Positions 6,755 through 11,889 of a stretch of DNA of 11,889 nt are shown here, piece after piece. The stretch comes from CAZFAT01 sp964517075 (lineage in GTDB: Bacteria > Acidobacteriota > Vicinamibacteria > Vicinamibacterales > SCN-69-37), in NCBI GenBank assembly GCA_964517075.1, contig CAZFAT010000038.1:1-11889 (forward strand). The letters are read 5' to 3'. The notes beneath the pieces are model-generated. The model ran no database searches. It saw only the letters and a list, made by a program, of their open reading frames with translations, and was not told where the DNA came from. The stretch's first letter is position 1, and every line of letters starts with the position of its first letter. A program made the translations under genes and the position numbers.

Positions 6755-7418
6755 TCAACCGATAGCCGAACTGCTTGATCGTCTGAATAGCGGTGGACAG
6801 GTAAGGCAGCTTCTCGCGCAGGCGCCGGATGTGGACGTCCACGGTGCGGGTGCCGCCCGTGTACTGGTAGCCCCAGACGTCGGACAGCAGGAGGTCGCGC
6901 GACACGACGCGGCCCGGCCGCTCGGCCAGGTACTGCAGCAGCAGGAACTCCTTGGCGGTCAGGGGCACCTCGCGCTCGCCGTCGAGCACCCGGTGCTGGA
7001 CGGCGTCGAGCGTAATCGGACCCACGCGCAGGACACTGGCGGCGGGCACGCCCCGGCGAGTTCGCCGGAGCAGCGCCCCGACCCGCGCGACGAGCTCCTT
7101 CGGGCTGAAGGGCTTGGTGATGTAGTCGTCGGCTCCCAGCTCGAGGCCCGCGACACGGTCGGTCTCGTCGCCGCGCGCCGTGACCATGATGACGGGTGTG
7201 GCCGCCGTGGCCGGGTCCGCGCGCAGGCTCCGGCAGATGTCCACGCCGCTCTGGCCGGGCAGCATGACGTCCAGCAGGATCAGCTCCGGGGCGGTGCGGC
7301 GCACGTGCCGGATGACGTCGGCGCCGGAGGCGAGCCGTTCCGTCTGATAGCCCGCGCGCGCGAGATAGTGCGCGAGTAGCTCCGCAATGTCGGCGTCGTC
7401 TTCAACGATGAGAATCAT
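6735..7418 (-). CDS. phoB: Phosphate-regulon response regulator PhoB (OmpR/PhoB family)
   Basis: DNA-binding response regulator, 227 residues. The receiver domain (1-118) has the acidic pair Asp7/Asp8, phosphoacceptor Asp50 in LLDVMLP, Thr80 and Lys102 in the KPF motif. The C-terminal winged helix (about 128-224) carries the OmpR/PhoB recognition pattern RTVDVHIRRLREKL (191-204) and ends with the wing TIKQFGYRL. Neighbouring phoR and the pst operon, and the Pho-box array upstream of pstS, support the PhoB assignment over other OmpR-type regulators. ATG is at 7416-7418; the upstream sequence shows no clear Shine-Dalgarno. It is transcribed divergently from the cold-shock gene across a 136-bp intergenic region holding a 19-bp dyad. 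Confidence 0.93.
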   Translation of the reverse strand: MILIVEDDADIAELLAHYLARAGYQTERLASGADVIRHVRRTAPELILLDVMLPGQSGVDICRSLRADPATAATPVIMVTARGDETDRVAGLELGADDYITKPFSPKELVARVGALLRRTRRGVPAASVLRVGPITLDAVQHRVLDGEREVPLTAKEFLLLQYLAERPGRVVSRDLLLSDVWGYQYTGGTRTVDVHIRRLREKLPYLSTAIQTIKQFGYRLSVEAPT

Positions 7419-7440
7419 GGCGAGGGCGCGCCGCGGGCGA

Positions 7441-7459
7441 CGCCGGAACCGGTCCGGCG
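7441..7459. promoter_or_regulatory. 19-bp dyad in the phoB/cold-shock intergenic region
   Basis: CGCCGGA (7441-7447) and TCCGGCG (7453-7459) form perfect 7-bp arms around a 5-base centre. The dyad lies 22 bp before the phoB start and directly upstream of the cold-shock gene's -35 box (7467). It could be an operator for the divergent pair or a stem in the phoB leader. In GC-rich DNA a 7-bp dyad is not strong evidence. Confidence 0.35.
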
Positions 7460-7466
7460 CCTATCC

Positions 7467-7496
7467 TTGACTTGCCCGTTCCTCCGTGCCTAGACT
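7467..7496 (+). promoter_or_regulatory. Sigma-70-type promoter of the cold-shock gene
   Basis: TTGACT (7467-7472; 5 of 6 to TTGACA) and TAGACT (7491-7496; 4 of 6) are separated by 18 bp. Transcription is expected to start near 7503, giving a leader of about 50 nt. The -10 hexamer is the same as that of the pst promoter. Confidence 0.65.
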
Positions 7497-7522
7497 GGCG
7501 GCGAACCTGCATCGCACGACTT

Positions 7523-7539
7523 GGGAGGCCCGGCCTCCC
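7523..7539 (+). other. Hairpin in the cold-shock gene leader
   Basis: GGGAGGC (7523-7529) pairs with GCCTCCC (7533-7539) across a 3-base loop, giving a strong 7-bp stem that ends 3 bases before the AAAGGAA ribosome binding region (7543-7549). It could influence transcript stability or translation initiation. The left arm itself contains GGGAGG, so an alternative role as a sequestered decoy ribosome binding site is possible. No function is shown. Confidence 0.5.
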
Positions 7540-7554
7540 GGCAAAGGAACAATC

Positions 7555-7761
7555 ATGCCCAGCGGCACGATTGCACGTCTGCTGATCGACAAGGGCTTCG
7601 GCTTCATTCGCGACGAAAGCGGCGTCGAGCATTTCTTCCATCGTTCGGCCGTGCGCGGTGCGGTCTTCGAACTCCTGCGGGAAGGCCAGCGCGTCGAGTT
7701 CGCCACCGAGGATTCCCCCAAGGGTCCCCGCGCCGCCGACGTTCGTCTCCTCGACGGCTAG
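7555..7761 (+). CDS. Cold-shock-domain protein (CspA family)
   Basis: A 68-residue single-stranded nucleic-acid-binding protein of the cold-shock family, expected to act as an RNA chaperone. RNP1 is KGFGFI (13-18) and RNP2 is HFFHR (26-30), followed by the usual FELLREGQRVEF and a C-terminal SPKGPRAADV. The variant FFHRSAV (instead of VFVHFSAI) and the loop RDESG mark a subgroup common outside the gamma-proteobacteria, so it is not certain that it is cold-induced. AAAGGAA at 7543-7549 supports the ATG. It is monocistronic, divergent from phoB and followed by a GC-rich hairpin; length is typical. Confidence 0.92.
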   Translation: MPSGTIARLLIDKGFGFIRDESGVEHFFHRSAVRGAVFELLREGQRVEFATEDSPKGPRAADVRLLDG

Positions 7762-7778
7762 CGCCCCCACGGCTGTCG

Positions 7779-7809
7779 CGGCCCCGGCCGGCGAAGGGCG
7801 GCGGGGCCG
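7779..7809. terminator. GC-rich hairpin between convergent genes
   Basis: CGGCCCCG (7779-7786) pairs perfectly with CGGGGCCG (7802-7809), and a further 3 bp (7787-7789 with 7797-7799) can form inside. It sits 17 bp after the cold-shock gene stop and 11 bp before the end of the convergent HAD gene, the usual place for a bidirectional terminator. There is no T-run on either side, so it is not a canonical intrinsic terminator. Confidence 0.45.
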
Positions 7810-7820
7810 TGTGTAGCCTC

Positions 7821-8537
7821 TCAACCCACACCGGCCGTCACCCGCTCGATCCACTCCGCGTCGGCCGCCAGCGCCTCCAGCGTCTCCACCACCAGATCGG
7901 CTCCCGTCTCGTGCAGGGCCGCCGCGCTGTACAGACCCGTGGCCACCGCGACCGCGATCGCGCCGTGCGCGTGCGCACAGTCGACGTCGAGCGGCGTGTC
8001 CCCGACGATCACCATGCCTGCCGGCGCGACGTCGAAACCGGCCGCACGGTACCGATCGCAGGCCACCGGCACGAGATCGCGCCGGTCGAGGTGATCGTCG
8101 CCGAAGGCGCCCAGCGGAAAGCGGCGCCAGAGATCGAAGTGCGTCAGCTTCACGGCGGCGCCCCGTTCGAAATTTCCCGTGAGGAGTCCGACGGGGACGT
8201 CGGGCCGCGCGGCGGCAATCTGATCGAGCACGGCCAGCACACCCGGCAGCACGCCGAACGCGCTGGTGGCGGGCCGGCGGATCTCAACGGTGAGGTGGCG
8301 GACGTAGGCATCGCGCAACGCCGCAATCGCATCCGCCGTGGGCTCGAGGCCGGCCGCTCGAAACGCGTCGCTGACAATGGCGCGGTCGGTGCGCCCGGCA
8401 ATGGGCACGCCGTCGAGGGCGTCGGCGCGGCCGTACAACTCGGCGAAGGCGGCGTTCATGCCGCGGACACCCGCGCGAGAGGTCTGGACGAGCGTGCCGT
8501 CGATGTCGAACAGGACGACGGGCGAAACGAGCGGCAT
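7821..8537 (-). CDS. HAD-superfamily hydrolase, phosphoglycolate phosphatase-like
   Basis: Likely small-molecule phosphatase, 238 residues. All four HAD motifs are present: DIDGT (nucleophile Asp11, acid Asp13), Thr120 in LLTGN, Lys130 (the motif III position) and GDTPLD (Asp180/Asp184). A helical cap lies at about 20-95, the Gph/subfamily I arrangement. The start at 8537 is preferred because GGAGGT (8547-8552) lies 9 bases upstream. An ATG 7 codons earlier (8556-8558) would overlap the preceding gene's stop as ATGA but has no ribosome binding site, so coupling cannot be excluded. It is the last gene of the minus-strand cluster. The substrate is unknown; phosphoglycolate phosphatase is only the closest general family. 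Confidence 0.88.
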   Translation of the reverse strand: MPLVSPVVLFDIDGTLVQTSRAGVRGMNAAFAELYGRADALDGVPIAGRTDRAIVSDAFRAAGLEPTADAIAALRDAYVRHLTVEIRRPATSAFGVLPGVLAVLDQIAAARPDVPVGLLTGNFERGAAVKLTHFDLWRRFPLGAFGDDHLDRRDLVPVACDRYRAAGFDVAPAGMVIVGDTPLDVDCAHAHGAIAVAVATGLYSAAALHETGADLVVETLEALAADAEWIERVTAGVG

Positions 8538-8554
8538 GCGGACAGCACCTCCCG

Positions 8555-9283
8555 TCATGACCGGCGGCGGAGGCCGGCGGTCACGCGACGCCAGAGGGAC
8601 TCGGCGTCAACCTCTCCCGTGTCCGCCACCAGACGATAGCGCTCGCCGCCGGACCGTTCGGCGAACTCGACGTCGTCGCTGAGCGCCACCCAGCCAATGC
8701 CGCGTCGATCGGCCACCGCGCGCAAGGTCTCGCCGAAGGCCGCGCGGGCGGCGGTCTCGCCCAGCCTGGCGGTCGGATGCTCGAGCAGGAGCAACGCCGG
8801 GTCGAGCGCCAGCGCACGGGCGAGATGCACGCGCAGCCGCTCGGCCGCGGTGAGGGTCGCGGCCGGCGCAGGCAGCCGCGCGCGCGCCAGCGCCACCTCG
8901 TCGGCGAGCCGCTCCACGTGCGCGCGGACGGTGTCGGTCATCGGGTCAATCGACAGGGTGAGCGGCAACGCGAGGTTGGCCTGAACAGGCAGCTTGTCGA
9001 TCAGGATGGCTCGTTCGGTGACGATCCCGAATCGATCGAGCGAGGCCAGCCATGCCGTGTCGGTCGAAATCTCGCGCGTATCGCGCCCGTCGATGCGCAC
9101 GGCCCCTTCGTCGGGCAGGGCCGCACCCGTGACGAGCAGGACGAACATCTCGGCGGCGCCGCGATCGAGACCCGCAATCACCCGGCGATCTCCTGCCCCG
9201 ATCACCACGCGCCGCAGCCGGAGGGGCGCCGGTCCGGCGTGGCGCCGGCTGACGCCCACCATTTCGATGGCCGGCGGCGTCAC
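8555..9283 (-). CDS. ABC-transporter ATPase-like protein with lost catalytic motifs
   Basis: This 242-residue protein keeps the outline of an ABC nucleotide-binding domain but not its chemistry. At the Walker A position it has GLDRGAAEM (about 38-46), without the invariant GKS/T lysine; the spacing to TGAALPDEGAVRIDGRD (52-68, matching the usual PdsG.i.idG) shows the alignment. The Q-loop Gln is replaced in IVTERAILIDKLPVQANLALPL (87-108), which otherwise resembles MlaF/LolD-type ATPases. The signature LSGGQ reads LTAAE (144-148), followed by a good RVHLARALALDPALLLLEHP (151-170) in which Walker B DEP has become EHP. No switch His is evident. A structural or regulatory pseudo-ATPase is the likeliest reading. 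The GTG at 9283 lies 4 bp after the PHP gene stop; the open frame upstream runs through that gene. ATG at codon 8 is an alternative start. Confidence 0.8.
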   Translation of the reverse strand: MTPPAIEMVGVSRRHAGPAPLRLRRVVIGAGDRRVIAGLDRGAAEMFVLLVTGAALPDEGAVRIDGRDTREISTDTAWLASLDRFGIVTERAILIDKLPVQANLALPLTLSIDPMTDTVRAHVERLADEVALARARLPAPAATLTAAERLRVHLARALALDPALLLLEHPTARLGETAARAAFGETLRAVADRRGIGWVALSDDVEFAERSGGERYRLVADTGEVDAESLWRRVTAGLRRRS

Positions 9284-9287
9284 GTGG

Positions 9288-10118
9288 CTATCCCGCCGTG
9301 GACCGGGAGGCGACGAGCTCGCGGTAGGCGTCGGCCGGCAGCCCCACCGTGCCGAGGCCGGCGGTCCGTCCACTGCCTGGGCCGTGATAGTCCGATCCTC
9401 CCGTAACGAACAGGCTGGCCCGGCGAGCCATGGCATCGTACCGCCGTACGTCATCGGCAGTGTGATCGGGATGATAGACCTCGATCGCCGACAGGCCGGC
9501 GTCGATGAGTCCCGGAATGATGTCATCGCGTCCCATCTTGCCCGGATGCGCAAAGGAGGACAGTCCGCCCGCGCGGGCGATCAGGCCGATGACATCGGCC
9601 GGCGGGGCGCCCGCCCGTTCGATGAAGGCGGGCCGGCCGTCGGCCAGGTAGCGATTGAAGGCGTCGGACACGTCGCTCGCATGGCCGGCCGCGATGAGGG
9701 CGGCGGCGACCAGTGGACGCCCCAAGGACTTGCCCGCCTGCCGGTCGGCATTGGCCAGCAGCGTCGTCTCGTCGATCGGCGCGCCGAGTTGATCGAGACG
9801 CGCGGCAATGGCCTGGACTCGCCGGCGGCGCTCCGCGCGCTGCCGCGTGAGGAACGGTCCCAGTTCGGGTGCGTTCACGTCGATGAAGTACCCGAGCATG
9901 TGCAGGTCACGGCCGTCGACCACGGCCGTGATCTCGATTCCGGCCACGAAGTCCACGCCGGCGGCCGCGGCGACGGCCGCGGTGGCGGCAATCCCGGCGA
10001 CCGTGTCGTGGTCGGTCAACGCCATGGTCGTGATGCCGGCCGCCAGGACCTCGCGCACGAGGGCGTCCGGCGTCGAGCGTCCGTCGGACGCCGTGGAATG
10101 GAGGTGCAGGTCGATCAC
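9288..10118 (-). CDS. PHP-domain phosphoesterase (YciV/RNase AM-like)
   Basis: A 276-residue metal-dependent phosphoesterase of the PHP family. The metal-binding residues appear in the expected order: HLHSTASDG (His5, His7, Asp12), LTDHDT (His37), GIEIT (Glu62), HML (His73), SFAHPGK (His191), VYHPDH (His216) and GGSDYHG (Asp243, His245). The family includes the E. coli protein YciV/RNase AM and 3',5'-nucleotide bisphosphate phosphatases acting on short RNA or pAp; that is the probable activity, though PHP proteins vary. The GTG start at 10118 overlaps the preceding stop as GTGA and the protein then begins at once with the metal motif, so the longer open frame upstream is not coding. It is followed after 4 bp by the ABC-like gene. 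Confidence 0.9.
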   Translation of the reverse strand: MIDLHLHSTASDGRSTPDALVREVLAAGITTMALTDHDTVAGIAATAAVAAAAGVDFVAGIEITAVVDGRDLHMLGYFIDVNAPELGPFLTRQRAERRRRVQAIAARLDQLGAPIDETTLLANADRQAGKSLGRPLVAAALIAAGHASDVSDAFNRYLADGRPAFIERAGAPPADVIGLIARAGGLSSFAHPGKMGRDDIIPGLIDAGLSAIEVYHPDHTADDVRRYDAMARRASLFVTGGSDYHGPGSGRTAGLGTVGLPADAYRELVASRSTAG

Positions 10119-11083
10119 GCGGATCGCCGCCGGCGGGTCGTCTTTGCCCGGCGGCCGGATCGCGCCGCGAGCGATCGAAACTCGCGCACGAGCAGATCGT
10201 GGTGTTCGCGTTCCTCGTCGGCGAACTCGAGGAAGATGCGCTTCCCTTCCGACTCCTCGAACCGCTCGCCGTACTTCTTGAAGAAACGATGCGAGCCGAG
10301 CTCGCACCGGATGCCGATGAGCAGCGCCTGCCGGTCGTCCATGCCCTTCTTCTTCAGTTCCTCGGCGCCGGCCGCGAACAGGCCGTGCGCGGCGCCCTTG
10401 AAGAAGAGGAACGTCGGCTGCGATTCGAGCTGCGGATCGGCGGCCACCAGCTCGCGGTAGCGGGCCTCGAGCTTCGCCAGGTGCTCCTGCTCCTCGCCAG
10501 CGAGCCGCTGGAAGACCCGTCGCCCGCGCGCGTCCTCCGCCAGACGGGCCGCGCGCGTGTAGAACGCCAGGCCGCTGCGCTCGGTGGCAATGGCCATGCG
10601 GAGCGCGTCACGCGCGAAGACGGCCTCGACCGGCGTGGAGGGCGGAGCCGGGCGCTCGCCCGCCCGGCAGGCGACGCAGGTGCCGTAGATCTGCAGCACG
10701 CTCTGCCCCAGCTCGAACTCCCGGGCGGCCGCCACTTCCTCGATCAGAGCCTCGATGTCGGAGCTCAGGAACTCGAACGACTGGTGGCAGCGCTTGCAGA
10801 TGAGGTGGAAATGCCGCGGCTGCCGGTAGGCGTGCTCGAACCGGAAACGCCCTTCACCGAAATCGACGCGGCGCGCCATGCCCGCGTCCACCATCCACTG
10901 CAGCGTGCGGTAGATCGTCGCGCGGCTGATTCGGCTGTCCTGCGAGCGAATGAGATCGACGAGCGCGTCGGCGGCAATGTGTCCCGGCTGCTGCAGGAAG
11001 ACCTTGACGATGAAGTCGCGCTTGCTCGACCGCCGGCCCCCGGCGGGCCGGTGCGTCTCGACGAACTCCGCGGGGGACAACAT
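10115..11083 (-). CDS. Fur-family repressor fused to a rubrerythrin/ferritin-like di-iron domain
   Basis: A 322-residue two-domain protein in one uninterrupted frame. Residues about 1-142 are a Fur/PerR-type regulator: winged helix with SRATIYRTLQWMVDAGM (53-69), metal-sensing HFH (91-93), and a structural zinc site from C96xxC99 and C136xxC139. After a short Pro/Ala linker (143-153), residues about 155-305 form a ferritin-like four-helix bundle with both di-iron half-sites: Glu168 with E198xxH201, and Glu261 with E291xxH294. The tail is basic (RRAKTTRRRR). Fur proteins are normally about 140-150 residues and stand alone; rubrerythrins reduce peroxide. A repressor that carries its own peroxidase or iron-oxidising domain is inferred. 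ATG is at 11081-11083 without a clear ribosome binding site. Its stop overlaps the PHP gene start (GTGA). Confidence 0.9.
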   Translation of the reverse strand: MLSPAEFVETHRPAGGRRSSKRDFIVKVFLQQPGHIAADALVDLIRSQDSRISRATIYRTLQWMVDAGMARRVDFGEGRFRFEHAYRQPRHFHLICKRCHQSFEFLSSDIEALIEEVAAAREFELGQSVLQIYGTCVACRAGERPAPPSTPVEAVFARDALRMAIATERSGLAFYTRAARLAEDARGRRVFQRLAGEEQEHLAKLEARYRELVAADPQLESQPTFLFFKGAAHGLFAAGAEELKKKGMDDRQALLIGIRCELGSHRFFKKYGERFEESEGKRIFLEFADEEREHHDLLVREFRSLAARSGRRAKTTRRRRSA

Positions 11084-11096
11084 GGCAGCAGAGAAG

Positions 11097-11120
11097 TCCG
11101 GGCGGTTCCGCCCGCCCGGA
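11097..11120 (-). terminator. Hairpin between erpA and the Fur fusion gene
   Basis: TCCGGGCGG (11097-11105) pairs perfectly with CCGCCCGGA (11112-11120), leaving a 6-base loop. It starts 10 bp after the erpA stop on the minus strand and is followed there by CTTCTCT rather than a clean T-run. It could end or attenuate transcription between erpA and the Fur fusion gene, or be a leader structure for the latter. Confidence 0.45.
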
Positions 11121-11129
11121 TGGATGTCG

Positions 11130-11459
11130 CTAGGCCTGGAAGGACGACCCGCAGCCGCAGGTCGATTTGGCGTTGGGGTTCTTGATCGTGAAGCCACCGC
11201 CCATGCTGTTGTCGATGAAATCGACTTCCGCGCCCTTGAGGTATCGCAGGCTGATGGGATCGACAAACAGGCGCACACCCTGCACTTCGAACACCTGGTC
11301 GGACTCGGCGTCGCCTTCTCCCTCGTCAATCATCAGGCCATACTGAAAGCCAGAGCAGCCGCCCCCCTGGACGAAGACGCGAAGACCTGCACCGACCTTC
11401 GCCTCTTCGGCGAGCAGCTCGTTGATCTTCTCCGCCGCCATTTCGGTCACGTTGATCAT
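11130..11459 (-). CDS. erpA: A-type iron-sulfur carrier protein (ErpA/IscA/HesB family)
   Basis: A 109-residue protein that carries and inserts Fe-S clusters into apo-enzymes. The three conserved cysteines are present: Cys35 in GGGCSGFQY, and Cys101 and Cys103 in the C-terminal STCGCGSSF. The family's IDNSMGGGF precedes them. Length is typical. ErpA is preferred because it is a stand-alone gene, not in an isc or suf operon, but IscA or SufA paralogues look alike. The ATG at 11459 is only 7 bases from a perfect TATAAT (11467-11472), so the transcript probably has no leader. The next gene on the strand is the Fur-rubrerythrin fusion, which fits a shared iron/oxidant theme. Confidence 0.92.
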   Translation of the reverse strand: MINVTEMAAEKINELLAEEAKVGAGLRVFVQGGGCSGFQYGLMIDEGEGDAESDQVFEVQGVRLFVDPISLRYLKGAEVDFIDNSMGGGFTIKNPNAKSTCGCGSSFQA

Positions 11460-11466
11460 GCCTTCG

Positions 11467-11472
11467 ATTATA
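11467..11472 (-). promoter_or_regulatory. -10 box of erpA, placed for a leaderless transcript
   Basis: A perfect TATAAT on the minus strand ends 7 bases before the erpA ATG, so initiation would fall at or within a base or two of the start codon. GAAGG lies between them but only 2 bases from the ATG, too close to serve as a ribosome binding site. The -35 region (around CCCGAAC) is weak. Confidence 0.6.
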
Positions 11473-11507
11473 CGGGAGCCGACCGCGCGGTTCGGGTCCC
11501 GTTTCGT

Positions 11508-11540
11508 TATGCTGTGGGGTCTGGGCCTGATTTCAGGCCC
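11508..11540 (+). promoter_or_regulatory. Possible -10 box and leader hairpin of the isomerase gene
   Basis: TATGCT (11508-11513, 4 of 6) is the best -10 candidate for the plus-strand gene; no good -35 is seen. Just downstream, GGGCCTG (11523-11529) pairs with CAGGCCC (11534-11540) around ATTT, a tight 7-bp hairpin at the expected 5' end of the transcript, where it could protect the mRNA. AGGA at 11543-11546 follows as the ribosome binding site, 9 bases before the ATG. Confidence 0.4.
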
Positions 11541-11555
11541 GCAGGATCCCGCTTT

Positions 11556-11889
11556 ATGCCACTCGAACAGCTCCTCTCCGAACATGCTGCCGGCCGCCTG
11601 GTGTCCCGGATCTGGGCCCGCGACCCGGCCGCCTTTGTGGGCCCGGACGCCCCGGACGCGGTCACCAGCGCCATCCTCAACCGGCTGGGCTGGCTCGATG
11701 CTCCGGCCACGATGCCGACACGGGCGGCGGAAATCGAGGCTTTCCGGCAGCAAGTGGCTCATGACGGCCTGACCGACATCTACCTGCTCGGCATGGGTGG
11801 GAGCAGCCTCTGCGCCGAAGTTCTGCGCGACGGGCTTGGTGTGCCCGGTCATCCGAACCGCCTCACCGTGCTCGACACCACCGACGAAC
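11556..11889 (+). CDS. pgi: Glucose-6-phosphate isomerase-type sugar isomerase, 5' part
   Basis: The first 111 residues are in the window; the gene runs off the right edge. The segment IYLLGMGGSSLCAEVL (75-90) followed by TVLDTTD (104-110) is the sugar-phosphate-binding SIS-fold start of glucose-6-phosphate isomerases, specifically the form found as the second half of transaldolase/Pgi bifunctional proteins, including the preceding SRIWARDP and LNRLGWLD pieces that correspond to the inter-domain region there. The ATG at 11556 has AGGA 9 bases upstream and no transaldolase domain precedes it, so this gene encodes the Pgi-like part alone or a differently arranged enzyme. It catalyses, if typical, glucose-6-phosphate to fructose-6-phosphate. 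Divergent from erpA across 96 bp. Confidence 0.8.
   Translation, partial: MPLEQLLSEHAAGRLVSRIWARDPAAFVGPDAPDAVTSAILNRLGWLDAPATMPTRAAEIEAFRQQVAHDGLTDIYLLGMGGSSLCAEVLRDGLGVPGHPNRLTVLDTTDE

Noticed and set aside
5990..6778. Plus-strand 262-codon frame antisense to phoR
   Set aside because: His/Arg-rich shadow; phoR has full kinase motifs on the opposite strand.
8994..10460. Plus-strand 488-codon frame antisense to the PHP and ABC-like genes
   Set aside because: Arg/Ser-rich, spans three convincing minus-strand genes and has no recognisable domain.
11084..11129. Fur box upstream of the Fur fusion gene
   Set aside because: No 19-bp GATAATGATAATCATTATC-like or PerR-type dyad is visible; the only structure is the GC-rich hairpin.
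1..11889. CRISPR array, insertion sequence or rRNA
   Set aside because: No regular spaced repeats of CRISPR length, no transposase-like frame and no rRNA sequence were seen.

Overview
The window is GC-rich bacterial chromosome with tightly packed genes, many GTG starts and 4-bp start/stop overlaps. Gene content (a PstS of the 'GSSTV...GTGGGF' type, a cold-shock protein of the 'KGFGFIRDESG' type, and a glucose-6-phosphate isomerase resembling the Pgi half of Tal-Pgi fusions) suggests a Gram-negative from a deep phylum, perhaps Acidobacteriota. That placement is inference; no rRNA is present.

Left edge (1-960). The 3' end of an alpha/beta hydrolase gene is followed by about 440 bp without a credible gene. 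This stretch holds a candidate integron attC-like site (344-418) and an AAATGCAC repeat/dyad cluster (630-687). A complete tRNA-Ala(GGC) gene with encoded CCA and its own TATAAT box follows on the minus strand.

Phosphate module (905-7418). Four direct repeats on an exact 11-bp period (TTAAC-like cores) precede a TAGACT -10 box and the operon pstS-pstC-pstA-pstB-phoU on the plus strand. phoB-phoR lies on the minus strand and converges on phoU with a 25-bp overlap of coding ends. The module looks complete: periplasmic phosphate binding, membrane permeases, ATPase, the signalling protein PhoU, the sensor kinase PhoR and the regulator PhoB. PhoB presumably acts on the 11-bp repeat array.

Cold-shock gene (7467-7810). 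A small cold-shock-domain gene diverges from phoB, with a good promoter, a hairpin in its leader and a GC-rich hairpin downstream.

Minus-strand iron/housekeeping cluster (7821-11459). In transcription order: an ErpA/IscA-type Fe-S carrier that seems to be leaderless; an unusual single protein joining a Fur-family repressor to a rubrerythrin-like di-iron domain; a PHP-family phosphoesterase; an ABC-ATPase-like protein that has lost all its catalytic motifs; and a HAD phosphatase. The last four genes are joined by overlaps or a 4-bp gap, so they are probably one transcript. The Fur-rubrerythrin fusion and the dead ABC protein are the most unusual items here.

Right edge. A divergent gene starts at 11556 and encodes the N-terminal part of a glucose-6-phosphate isomerase-type sugar isomerase, cut by the window end.
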